NCBI GenBank assembly: GCA_045661225.1
Contig: JAZRFF010000003.1
Location: 127,686-191,685 of the forward strand
DNA: 64,000 nt
Direction of reading: 5' to 3'
DNA from: HGM04593 sp045661225
GTDB taxonomy: Bacteria; Bacteroidota; Bacteroidia; Bacteroidales; Bacteroidaceae
A program made the position numbers and the translations under genes. Of this stretch, positions 43,785 to 52,644 are shown piece after piece; the stretch's first letter is position 1, and each line of letters begins with the position of its first letter. The notes beneath the pieces were generated by a model, which saw nothing but the letters and a program-made list of their open reading frames with translations, did not search any database and had not been told where the DNA came from.

Positions 43785-43903
43785 TATCTTTGCGCTAAAG
43801 CGCGAAAATAGGCTGCACTCGCTGTGAAATACCAAAGCAAGCTTTGCGAATCTCGCTCGTTGGAGGCTATTATTGACGCTAAAGCGCGAAAAATAGGCTG
43901 CAC
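43785..43903 (+). repeat. Promoter/leader repeat module, copy B (tamB), with internal duplication
   Basis: The -7 box TATCTTTG (43785-43792) runs into GCGCTAAAGCGCGAAAATAG; the unit 43793-43818 recurs at 43877-43903 with one extra A. Between them lies TGCACTCGCTGT (43814-43825), a small stem CAAAGC/GCTTTG and TCGCTCGTT (to 43861). The same parts, rearranged, occur at 61766-61854. The gene-free stretch 43685-44070 contains this module and the in-frame but uncalled N-terminus of tamB. Confidence 0.75.
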
Positions 43904-44070
43904 AAAAGCGTTGCAAGCATTTTAAATATTGAAACGACAAACATAAAAAGACTTCGGTTATAAAAATACTTAAATACATATCTATTATTGTAGCAATACT
44001 TATTGCGTTTGTAACAAGCGCGGTTATTGCATTTGAATTCGACGCAGTACAACGCCGAGCAGCCTTATCG

Positions 44071-47000
44071 GTGTCACAATTCATAAAACAGCAGTACGAA
44101 ATTCCTGCAAGCATTGAAAAAATACACATAGACAAATTCAGCCGGGTAGCACTTGAAAATGTGCTCATTCTTGACCAACAAGGAGACACGCTCATTGCAT
44201 CTCGCAGCGCAACAGCAAGCCTGTCGCCGTTGAAAATCATCGACGGCATTGTACAAATCAACACCTTGTCATTCGCAGCACCCACTATTAAGCTGCAACG
44301 CGACACAGCTGGTGCGCCACTCAACATTCAGTACATAATAGATATTGTAAACAAGGACAAGAACGATGAGAGCAAAACCGACTTGCGCATAAACCAGCTG
44401 TTGATATACGACGGACAATTCAGTTACGACGTTGCAAGCGAAGCTCATTCCGAATCGATGCTCGACGTTAATCACATTGCCATAAGCAACTTTTCGAGCA
44501 ATATTTCTTTAAAGAATTTCAATAAAGAAAATCTCAACATATACATTCGCTCCATAAGCGGAAAGGAGAAAAGCGGCCTTGAGCTAAACAAATTAAGAGC
44601 ACGCATAGCCGCACGAGGCAACGAGGTAGAACTCAGCAACCTTTATATATCGCTCCCAAGCAGCGAGCTATATTCCGAGCGCATAACGGCATACAGCAAT
44701 AATTGTATCGACTCATTAAAGATAAGCGGCAACCTCACAAGCAACAGATTGTCGTTCAAAGACCTTATTCCTTTAATCCCGGGACTTTCAGCATACGAGC
44801 TCGACGATATAGAGTTCAGCATAGACGGTTCCATTGACAGTTACAGCGCCGATGGCAACATTCGAATCAGCACCCGCGACAAGTCAGCAATTCTTAGCGG
44901 ACGAACAACCGTTCTATCTCCATACGACAACAAAAGAAGCGCAAAAATAAAAATCGAAGAACTATTCCTGAAAGAAAAGTTCATTGACAAAGTCACAACG
45001 CTAATCGAAGGAGCGCCTCAAGGAATTGCACAGAAATTAGGCGACACAAACATCAACGGCGAAATTACCCTCTCGTCCGATTCTCTTGCGGGAGACGCCA
45101 ATATAGCCTGCTCCAACGGCAGCGTAAGCACAAATATCCAACTCGACGACAGAGGTAATTTCCATATAAAGGCACACGGAAAAGATATTGCCATAGGCAA
45201 CATCATAAACAGCACAGAAATAAAAAGTTGCGATATTTACACCACCGGCAAAGGTAATTTCAAAGAAACCACAGCCGACTTTACAGGCAGAATCTCATCA
45301 TTAGAACTAAAAGGCTACAAATACGCCCCAATAAACATCAAAGGAAACACCCACAAGCGCGATGCCTCGGTAACAATAACAACAGCCGACCCCAACATCA
45401 CGGCTACAATACACATAAACCACCGAACACTCAAGAAAAAGAGCCACACAGCACTCACTTTGAATGTCGACTCTTTACGACTAAAAAGCCTTAACCTTGT
45501 AAAAGAGATAAAAGAGGGTACTCTATCTTTTGCACTTAGCGGCGAGTATGAATCATTAAAAGACAACGGAAGTCTGCTTAATGCAAAGATGCAGAACTTC
45601 ACATTCGACAACGGAACGGAAAAATCGACAATACGCAACCTGCACCTGCACGACGACAACACACAGGCAAAGCGCAGTATAACCATAAATTCCGACATTC
45701 TAAATGCCGACATAATCGGTTATTTTGACATTGCAAAGATTGGCCAGAGTTTCCTTCACGCAGCAAAGAGCCACCTGCCTGCGCTCCCCATCGAAAAGAA
45801 CAAAGGAGGCAACAACAGTTACTTATACCGCTTTGAGATTCTGAATACAAGAATAATAGAAAAACTGATAGACCTCCCCTTCACAATCAATGAAAAATCG
45901 ACTATCAGCGGTTCTTGTCACGACCCCAATGGAGACATAGGAATAAGCGCTATTCTAAACAACGTCAAAGTAGGAAAAAGTGAGATTCGCAGCATAAATT
46001 TAGAAGGAAAGTCAAGCGAAAAAGGAATATCACTCCTTGCGAACGTATATAAGCCATCGACAAAAGTCATAGACAATAATGGTGAAAAAACAACTATAAA
46101 CAAAAACCTGACAGTTGGGCTAAAATCAATTATCAAAGACGGAGCCATTCGCAACGTGCTCAATTGGAACGACATTGCGTCGAACAAAAGTACACGTGGC
46201 GAAATAGGAGTAAACGCGACACTCGCGCGTGGAACAGACAACAAGCTTCAATTCGAAGCGAACTTTACTCCCGGCAATTTCTTCCTCGACGACGCCGAGT
46301 GGCACGTTACTCCCGGCAGCATTAAGGGAAACAGCGAAAAGATTCTAGTCAACGACCTTCAGATATTCAACCGTGAACAAAGCCTTAAGATAGATGGTGT
46401 TGCCGGAAAATTCATTCAAGACAGCCTGAATGTATATCTCAAGAATCTTGAGGTTGCAACAATAATGAGTTTCATAAACTTCAACGTACTCAAGTTTAAA
46501 GGCAAAGCGACAGGCAGCGCCCACCTTACAAGCCTCCTTTACCGCCCCGATGTAAACGGACGATTCGACGTTGACAGCCTTCACATTGACAATGCGCTCG
46601 TCGGACAGGGCGATATTGGAATCGGGTGGATGGATTACAACAAGACCATCTCGCTCAACTGCGGCATTCTGAACAAAGGGAAGGAAAAATCGGAGGTCGT
46701 GGGTTTCCTCTCCCCGGCCAACGACACAATTATGCTCAAGATTGATGCTCGTGACCTTAATGCAAAATTCATAAACGAAAAGGTAAGTTCATTCCTCGGC
46801 GATATTAAAGGAAAAGCAAACGGAACTGCATACGTCCTTGGCAGTTGGAAGAAAGTAGACCTCAAGGGAGCCGTGGCTCTTGACTGCAGCGCACGCGTAA
46901 ATGCCTCGAACGTCGTATATAATATATTAGGAGACACGCTTTATATGTCACCGGGAGTATTATATTTCGACGGAATCGACCTTAGCGACAGAAACGGCAA

Positions 47001-48387
47001 CCGCGGCAAGCTGTCGGGACGCATCACTCACAAACACTTCGGAGAATGGAAGTGCGACATTAACGCTCAAGCCGAAAGAATGCTTGTATACGACACCGGC
47101 GGATTCAGCGACCTTCCTTTCTACGGCACAATCTATGCAACAGGTGGCGTAAACATCTCGAGCGACGGCAGCAATCTAATGCTCAAGGCCAATGTAAGCA
47201 GCGAACCGGGTTCCACATTCGTCTACAACTCATCGACAGCAAGCGGCGCGAGCGACAACAGTTTTATCACCTTTACCGACAGCCGTAAGAAAAATTCCGG
47301 CAAGAAAGAGGTGGAAGAGCCCGATAACGACTACAATATGTATGACCGCATAGCAAGCAAATTGCACTTAGACTTTATGATAGATGCCACCGAGGACCTT
47401 CACGTCAAGGTATACACCGACCTGAAGAGCGACGACTACATCTCTTTCAACGGCAACGGAACTATAAACGCTCTATACGACGACAAAGACGGATTCTCCT
47501 TGAACGGAGGCTTGAACCTCGACCGCGGAACATACAAGTTCACCATACAGAACATATTCCCAAAGGAATTTAATCTGGAAAAAGGAAGCACTTTAACATT
47601 CGATGGCGACCCATACCACGCAGGTCTGAACTTAAAAGCAAAATACCTTGTACCATCGGCTTCGCTGAGCGACCTCACCACAGAAAGCACAAAAAACAAG
47701 ACCGTTAAGGTAAACTGCGTTATGGACATTGGCGGAACACTCGAAAGTCCCGAACTGCACTTCGACCTTGAGCTACCCGAAGGCAGCGAAGAAGAGAAAG
47801 AGCTCCTGGCAAGCGTGGCAAGCACACAAGAGCAGAAGACTATGCAATTCATTTACCTGCTTGGAGTAGGCAAGTTCTACACCTACGACTACAACAACGC
47901 CCAGACAGAAAGCCAGACATCATCGGCAGTAGAGTCGCTTATCTCAAACACCTTGTCAGGACAGTTAAACAATATGCTCGGGCACATTATCAACAACAAC
48001 AACTGGAACATTTCCGGTAATTTCTCGACCAGCGAAAGAGGCTGGAACAGAATGGAGGTCGAGGGTATGTTGCGCGGACGCCTGCTCAACAACCGCTTAC
48101 TAATAAACGGAAACTTCGGATACCGCGAGAACCCTATTGCCAACAGCAACTTTATGGGTGACTTCGAAATACAATGGTTGCTCAACAAAAAAGGCAATGT
48201 CAACCTAAAAGCATACAGCAAGACCAACGATCGTTATTTCTCGAAGACCAACCTGACCACACAAGGCGCCGGCATAATATTCAAGTTCGACTTTAACCAT
48301 TGGAGGTGGTGGAAGAAACGCAAAAAACAAGAGTCGACACCCGCAAAAACGCCTACAGTTGCAAAAAGCGGGCAAACGACAATGTAG
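44071..48387 (+). CDS. tamB: Translocation/assembly module protein TamB (DUF490)
   Basis: A giant beta-helical envelope protein, 1438 residues from the first canonical start (GTG at 44071). Long runs of repetitive amphipathic strands and the C-terminal DUF490 block (LNLDRGTYKFTIQNIFPKEF, MDIGGTLESPELHFDLELPE, FSTSERGWNRMEVEGMLRGR) identify it. TamB-like proteins bridge inner and outer membranes and move phospholipid or assist barrel assembly. The same frame is open back to 43933 and encodes an inner-membrane anchor (ILKYISIIVAILIAFVTSAV) that all family members need, but that stretch holds no ATG, GTG or TTG. The true start is therefore probably upstream and unusual. Confidence 0.88.
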   Translation: MSQFIKQQYEIPASIEKIHIDKFSRVALENVLILDQQGDTLIASRSATASLSPLKIIDGIVQINTLSFAAPTIKLQRDTAGAPLNIQYIIDIVNKDKNDESKTDLRINQLLIYDGQFSYDVASEAHSESMLDVNHIAISNFSSNISLKNFNKENLNIYIRSISGKEKSGLELNKLRARIAARGNEVELSNLYISLPSSELYSERITAYSNNCIDSLKISGNLTSNRLSFKDLIPLIPGLSAYELDDIEFSIDGSIDSYSADGNIRISTRDKSAILSGRTTVLSPYDNKRSAKIKIEELFLKEKFIDKVTTLIEGAPQGIAQKLGDTNINGEITLSSDSLAGDANIACSNGSVSTNIQLDDRGNFHIKAHGKDIAIGNIINSTEIKSCDIYTTGKGNFKETTADFTGRISSLELKGYKYAPINIKGNTHKRDASVTITTADPNITATIHINHRTLKKKSHTALTLNVDSLRLKSLNLVKEIKEGTLSFALSGEYESLKDNGSLLNAKMQNFTFDNGTEKSTIRNLHLHDDNTQAKRSITINSDILNADIIGYFDIAKIGQSFLHAAKSHLPALPIEKNKGGNNSYLYRFEILNTRIIEKLIDLPFTINEKSTISGSCHDPNGDIGISAILNNVKVGKSEIRSINLEGKSSEKGISLLANVYKPSTKVIDNNGEKTTINKNLTVGLKSIIKDGAIRNVLNWNDIASNKSTRGEIGVNATLARGTDNKLQFEANFTPGNFFLDDAEWHVTPGSIKGNSEKILVNDLQIFNREQSLKIDGVAGKFIQDSLNVYLKNLEVATIMSFINFNVLKFKGKATGSAHLTSLLYRPDVNGRFDVDSLHIDNALVGQGDIGIGWMDYNKTISLNCGILNKGKEKSEVVGFLSPANDTIMLKIDARDLNAKFINEKVSSFLGDIKGKANGTAYVLGSWKKVDLKGAVALDCSARVNASNVVYNILGDTLYMSPGVLYFDGIDLSDRNGNRGKLSGRITHKHFGEWKCDINAQAERMLVYDTGGFSDLPFYGTIYATGGVNISSDGSNLMLKANVSSEPGSTFVYNSSTASGASDNSFITFTDSRKKNSGKKEVEEPDNDYNMYDRIASKLHLDFMIDATEDLHVKVYTDLKSDDYISFNGNGTINALYDDKDGFSLNGGLNLDRGTYKFTIQNIFPKEFNLEKGSTLTFDGDPYHAGLNLKAKYLVPSASLSDLTTESTKNKTVKVNCVMDIGGTLESPELHFDLELPEGSEEEKELLASVASTQEQKTMQFIYLLGVGKFYTYDYNNAQTESQTSSAVESLISNTLSGQLNNMLGHIINNNNWNISGNFSTSERGWNRMEVEGMLRGRLLNNRLLINGNFGYRENPIANSNFMGDFEIQWLLNKKGNVNLKAYSKTNDRYFSKTNLTTQGAGIIFKFDFNHWRWWKKRKKQESTPAKTPTVAKSGQTTM

Positions 48388-48404
48388 CCATTTTGTCACA
48401 TAAT

Positions 48405-48432
48405 ATAAACGACGGCAATTGCCGTCGTTTAT
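48405..48432. terminator. Perfect 28-bp palindrome between tamB and rarA
   Basis: ATAAACGACGGCAA meets its exact reverse complement with no spacer between 48418 and 48419. It sits between convergent genes, 17 nt after tamB and 12 nt after rarA, and probably ends transcription in both directions. Confidence 0.7.
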
Positions 48433-48444
48433 GCTATTTACACA

Positions 48445-49725
48445 CTATTTTTCAAAAGATTTATCACTGCCCCAGCACTGTTGCATCCACGCCTTACTCT
48501 TTGCCTCGACCGGATTATCCTGAGGGTGCCAGAATGAGAAATGCGTACCGCCATCGGGCAGATACTGTTGCTTCACAAAATGCCCGGGATAATCGTGTGA
48601 ATATTTATAGCCTCCTGCATATCCAAGGTCGGCCATAAGCTTGGTTGGCGCATTACGCAAGTGTAGCGGCACAGGCAAATTACCGGTCTCGCGCACCGTC
48701 TCTAAAGCTGCGTTTATCGCATTGTAAGCCGAATTACTCTTCGGAGATGTCGCAAGGTACACTGTTGCTTCGGCAAGAGGGATACGTCCTTCGGGCCAAC
48801 CGATTTTGGTAACCGCATCAAATGCAGCATTTGCAAGCAAAAGAGCGTTCGGATTAGCAAGCCCAACGTCCTCAGAGGCCGAGATAATGAGTCTTCGTGC
48901 AATAAACGCAGGGTCTTCACCTCCCTCTATCATACGCGCAAGCCAGTATAGTGCCGCATCGGGGTCACTTCCACGTATAGACTTTATGAACGCCGATATT
49001 ATATCGTAGTGCATTTCGCCGTCCTTGTCATAAGCCAGCGGATTCTGCTGTAAACACAGGCGCACCTTCTCATCGGTAATAACTACGGGAGAATCGGGGT
49101 CGCTCTCAACCACAAGTTCAAGAATATTAAGCAACTTGCGAGCATCGCCGCCGCTGTAACGCATCATTGCCGCCGTTTCACGCAACTCAACACCACGCAT
49201 CTTGAGCGTTTCATCTGTGCTTATGGCGTGGGTAAGCAATTGCATAAGGTCATCTTTTTCAAGAGACTTCAGCACATAGAGTTGGCAGCGCGACAACAAT
49301 GGACGTATAACCTCGAACGATGGATTTTCGGTAGTAGCACCTATTAAAGTCACCGTTCCTGTCTCTACGGCACTCAGCAGAGAGTCCTGTTGCGACTTAT
49401 TGAAACGATGAATCTCGTCAATGAACAGAATGGCACCACCGCGCGAAAAAAGAGGAGAGTTTTTAGCCTTCTCAATAACCTCACGCACCTCCTTCACCCC
49501 CGACGACACTGCGTTAAGAGTATAGAAGGGGCGGTTCAGCTTGTGGGCTATAATTTTTGCTATAGTGGTTTTTCCCGTTCCCGGAGGCCCCCACATTATA
49601 AAAGAGAGAATGCGCCCAGAATCTATCATACGCCGCAAGACAGCACCTTCTCCTACAAGATGCTGCTGCCCGACATAATCGTCGAACGAAGTGGGACGCA
49701 GACGTTCCGCCAATGGTTGTGCCAT
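48445..49725 (-). CDS. rarA: Replication-associated recombination protein A (RarA/MgsA)
   Basis: A 426-residue AAA+ ATPase related to clamp loaders that acts at stalled replication forks. Visible motifs: RPTSFDDYVGQQHLVGEGAV at the N-terminus, Walker A GPPGTGKTT, Walker B ILFIDEIHRFNKSQQD, sensor 1 IGATTENPSFEV, then the C-terminal tetramerisation region with IKSIRGSDPDAALYWLARMI and YKYSHDYPGHFVKQQYLP. It may share a promoter region with nothing else; fhs upstream has its own terminator. Confidence 0.95.
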   Translation of the reverse strand: MAQPLAERLRPTSFDDYVGQQHLVGEGAVLRRMIDSGRILSFIMWGPPGTGKTTIAKIIAHKLNRPFYTLNAVSSGVKEVREVIEKAKNSPLFSRGGAILFIDEIHRFNKSQQDSLLSAVETGTVTLIGATTENPSFEVIRPLLSRCQLYVLKSLEKDDLMQLLTHAISTDETLKMRGVELRETAAMMRYSGGDARKLLNILELVVESDPDSPVVITDEKVRLCLQQNPLAYDKDGEMHYDIISAFIKSIRGSDPDAALYWLARMIEGGEDPAFIARRLIISASEDVGLANPNALLLANAAFDAVTKIGWPEGRIPLAEATVYLATSPKSNSAYNAINAALETVRETGNLPVPLHLRNAPTKLMADLGYAGGYKYSHDYPGHFVKQQYLPDGGTHFSFWHPQDNPVEAKSKAWMQQCWGSDKSFEK

Positions 49726-49742
49726 ACGTTACTTATTACATT

Positions 49743-49774
49743 AAAAAACCTTACACCCTCGCGGGTGCAAGGTT
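49743..49774 (-). terminator. Terminator of fhs
   Basis: On the minus strand AACCTTGCACCC, loop GCGA, GGGTGTAAGGTT (one G-U pair over 12 bp) then TTTTAA. It starts 23 nt after the fhs stop and just upstream of rarA. Confidence 0.88.
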
Positions 49775-49796
49775 CTGTTACTATCTGGAAAAGGAA

Positions 49797-51458
49797 TTAG
49801 CTCAAGCCAACAATCTCGCCATCGACAAAATCAATGTGGTTAGCCTGAGGATCGCGAGGCAATCCGGGCATACGAATAATATCGCCGGCTATCGCAACAA
49901 TCATTTCGGCTCCCGCATTCAGCACGACGTCACGAATCTGCAGATTAAAGCCCTTGACCGCGCCATACAACTTAGCATCGGCACTGAAAGAGAACTGAGT
50001 CTTAGCTATACATACAGGACACTTTGCAAGACCATACTTCTCGGCGAGTTTTATGCGGTCAAGCGCGGGCTTCGCAAATGTAACCGACGCCGCACCATAA
50101 ATATTCTTCGCGACTTTCTCTATTTTTGTCTGAATGCTATCCTCGTCGCTGTATGTGAATTCAAGAGCACGTGATGGGTTTTTCTCTATTGTATCGACAA
50201 CAATCTGCGCCATCTCAACAGCGCCCTCACCACCTTGAGCAAAAGCATTGTTTATTACGAAAGGCAGACCAAGTTCCTGCTCGCAGTGAGCGCGCAAGAG
50301 CGCCATCTCCTCGTCGGTATCTGTTGCAAAGCGGTTGAACACCACAATAACCGATTGACCGAACGAACGCAGGTTGGCAACGTGGCGGTCGAGGTTGGCG
50401 AGACCGTTACGCAGACCCTCCATATCCGGTTCCTTAATTTTATCAAGTTCAACACCTCCGTGCATCTTCAGGCCCTGAGCCGTAGCGACAATAACTGTAG
50501 CGTCGGGCTGAAGACCGCTCTTGCGGCAGAGAATATTATAGAATTTCTCGGCACCGAGATCCGCGCCGAAGCCAGCCTCGGTAATTGTATATTCGCTATG
50601 CGCAAGAGCCATCTTTGTAGCCAGCTGCGAGTTACAGCCGTGAGCAATATTCGCAAACGGACCGCCGTGAATAATCGCAGGTGTATTCTCTGTCGTCTGC
50701 ACAAGGTTCGGCTGTATAGCGTCCTTCAGCAACACCATAATTGCACCGGCAACACCAAGGTCCTTCACAGTGAAAGGCTCACCCGAATAAGTGTAGCCCA
50801 ACATAATATTTTCTATACGGCGACGCAAATCCTCCTCGTCGCTCGCAAGGCAAAGTATTGCCATAAGCTCCGAAGCTGGAGTAATGTCAAAGCCTGCCTG
50901 CTCGACAAGCCCATTTGTAGCCGGACCCACACCCGTAATTATAGAACGCAGTGAACGGTCGTTCACATCAAGAACTCGACGCCACAGAATTTCTTTAAGA
51001 CCGAAGCCCTCTTTTGCGTGCTGATAAAGATAGTTGTCAAGCAATGCAGAAATCATATTGTGCGCCGATGTTATTGCGTGAAAATCACCTGTAAAATGCA
51101 AGTTTATCTTCTCCATTGGAAGCACCTGTGCATAGCCGCCACCTGCAGCACCGCCCTTCATTCCGAAACAGGGACCTAACGAAGGTTCACGAAGAGCAAC
51201 AACAGCATTCTTGCCGATTTTATTCAAGCCCAATGCAAGACCAATAGAAACAGTAGTCTTACCGATGCCGGCTTTTGTAGCAGTAATTGCAGTAACAAGA
51301 ATCAATTTACCCTTTTGTTTACCAATAAGATTCAAAGGCAATTTTGCTATATACTTGCCATAGTGTTCAAGATCGTTTGCGTCGATGCCCATCTTGGCAG
51401 CTACGTTCTCTATGCGCTCAAGTTTAGTTTCCTGAGCAATCTGAATGTCACTCTTCAT
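49797..51458 (-). CDS. fhs: Formate--tetrahydrofolate ligase
   Basis: ATP-dependent formation of 10-formyl-THF from formate, supplying one-carbon units; it is functionally linked to the 5-formyl-THF cyclo-ligase at 18662-19192. The 553-residue protein has the P-loop-like motif TATKAGIGKTTVSIGL near residue 60, REPSLGPCFGMKGGAAGGGY, LHFTGDFHAI and the C-terminal MPGLPRDPQANHIDF. Length is typical of the bacterial enzyme. Monocistronic; a -7 variant TATCTTCG lies at 51513-51520. Confidence 0.95.
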   Translation of the reverse strand: MKSDIQIAQETKLERIENVAAKMGIDANDLEHYGKYIAKLPLNLIGKQKGKLILVTAITATKAGIGKTTVSIGLALGLNKIGKNAVVALREPSLGPCFGMKGGAAGGGYAQVLPMEKINLHFTGDFHAITSAHNMISALLDNYLYQHAKEGFGLKEILWRRVLDVNDRSLRSIITGVGPATNGLVEQAGFDITPASELMAILCLASDEEDLRRRIENIMLGYTYSGEPFTVKDLGVAGAIMVLLKDAIQPNLVQTTENTPAIIHGGPFANIAHGCNSQLATKMALAHSEYTITEAGFGADLGAEKFYNILCRKSGLQPDATVIVATAQGLKMHGGVELDKIKEPDMEGLRNGLANLDRHVANLRSFGQSVIVVFNRFATDTDEEMALLRAHCEQELGLPFVINNAFAQGGEGAVEMAQIVVDTIEKNPSRALEFTYSDEDSIQTKIEKVAKNIYGAASVTFAKPALDRIKLAEKYGLAKCPVCIAKTQFSFSADAKLYGAVKGFNLQIRDVVLNAGAEMIVAIAGDIIRMPGLPRDPQANHIDFVDGEIVGLS

Positions 51459-51512
51459 AAAAATGTATACTTAAAATTATTATTTGCTATTGCAAGTCGA
51501 ACGACTATAGCG

Positions 51513-51520
51513 CGAAGATA
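51513..51520 (-). promoter_or_regulatory. Putative -7 element for fhs
   Basis: TATCTTCG on the minus strand, the TAnnTTCG variant also found before manC and the plug gene, 55 nt from the fhs ATG. Confidence 0.4.
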
Positions 51521-51595
51521 CAAAAAGTTATTGAATCAACAGCCTTTTGGCGCAAATAAAAGCAAGCATAAGCTACAAATATTCAAATAAAGATA

Positions 51596-51603
51596 TATTT
51601 TTG
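51596..51603 (+). promoter_or_regulatory. Putative -7 element for the glycosyltransferase gene
   Basis: TATTTTTG on the plus strand, 18 nt before the ATG at 51622, which would leave a very short leader. This position also argues against the longer frame beginning at 51547. Confidence 0.45.
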
Positions 51604-51621
51604 CAGAAAAACAAAGCAAAT

Positions 51622-52497
51622 ATGCTATCCGTACTCATTCCCACAAAAGACTACGACTGCAGCGGCCTCATCAAAGAATTACACAAGCAAGGTGAAGCAT
51701 TGAGTGTTCCATACGAGATTATCGTAGGAGAGGACGGAACATCGGCAACCTGTTTACAAAAAAACATAATAGCCGAGACACTGCCCAATTGCAGGCGTGT
51801 TATACAAGCAAAGAATGTAGGACGGGCAAACATTCGCAATATACTGGCAACAGAGGCACAATACAACAACATACTTTTCATCGACAGCGATGCTGTTGTT
51901 GAACACGATAATTTCCTTGCAAACTACATTGACGCCCTAAAAAACCACGACGTTGTATGTGGAGGACTTTATCACGCCAAAATTCTTGCCGACAAACGTT
52001 GTTCACTACGTTTCAAATATGAAAAGAAGGCCGACAAAAGACGTAGCGCCGAGCAGCGTAATCTCAACCCATACAACGAATTCTCGACATTTAATTTCGC
52101 CATTAAAAGAGAACTTTTTATGTCGTTGCTCTTCAATCCCGAAATTAAACAATACGGCCACGAAGACACTCTTTTCGGCAAAGAGCTCGAAAAGCGCAAA
52201 ATAAATATCATTCACATCGACAACAGGCTTTTACACAACGGCCTCGAGAGCAATGAGATATTTCTATCAAAGGTCGAACAATCTGTAAAAACGCTATACG
52301 GCATAAGAGAAGAAATTGGCGCAACCCCGCTGACACGCACCGCCGACAGACTCTGCCGCCTGCACCTAAAAGGCCTGTTTATGTTTTTCTGGCGAGCCAC
52401 CAAAGGATTTATGCTCAAAAACCTCAAAAGCGGCACCCCGTCGCTATTCCTGCTAAACGTATACAAATTAGGCTACTACCTTCAATTTATTGCATAA
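51622..52497 (+). CDS. Family 2 glycosyltransferase
   Basis: A 291-residue GT-A enzyme. The start MLSVLIPTKDYDCSGLIKEL is a normal GT2 N-terminus; the nucleotide-sugar pocket shows EIIVGEDGTS and the metal-binding DSDAVVE (the DxD equivalent), with GHEDTLFGKELEKR as the acceptor-side motif. The frame continues upstream to 51547 but without family sequence. Near the C-terminus is a hydrophobic stretch (LKGLFMFFWRATKGFML). Donor and acceptor sugars cannot be told. It stands alone, next to glnS. Confidence 0.85.
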   Translation: MLSVLIPTKDYDCSGLIKELHKQGEALSVPYEIIVGEDGTSATCLQKNIIAETLPNCRRVIQAKNVGRANIRNILATEAQYNNILFIDSDAVVEHDNFLANYIDALKNHDVVCGGLYHAKILADKRCSLRFKYEKKADKRRSAEQRNLNPYNEFSTFNFAIKRELFMSLLFNPEIKQYGHEDTLFGKELEKRKINIIHIDNRLLHNGLESNEIFLSKVEQSVKTLYGIREEIGATPLTRTADRLCRLHLKGLFMFFWRATKGFMLKNLKSGTPSLFLLNVYKLGYYLQFIA

Positions 52498-52553
52498 ACC
52501 ACGCACCCCATTCATTGGTTTTACAAAAGGGCATATTCTTTAATGTCCGCAAA

Positions 52554-52585
52554 TTTCATTTTTCCGTTTTTTTAAATTATTTTTG
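52554..52585 (+). promoter_or_regulatory. Promoter of glnS
   Basis: TTTC (52554-52557), a 20-nt spacer, then TATTTTTG (52578-52585). The -33 box has one mismatch to TTTG. The glnS ATG is 59 nt further on. Confidence 0.55.
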
Positions 52586-52644
52586 CAAGATATATTGTCT
52601 ATACAATAAAATCAATCGTTAAATAACATAAACATCATACAACA

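Noticed and set aside
43767..44327. 186-codon minus-strand frame across the start of tamB
   Set aside because: It lies opposite the tamB N-terminus and the repeat module, lacks family features, and the tamB reading is well supported.
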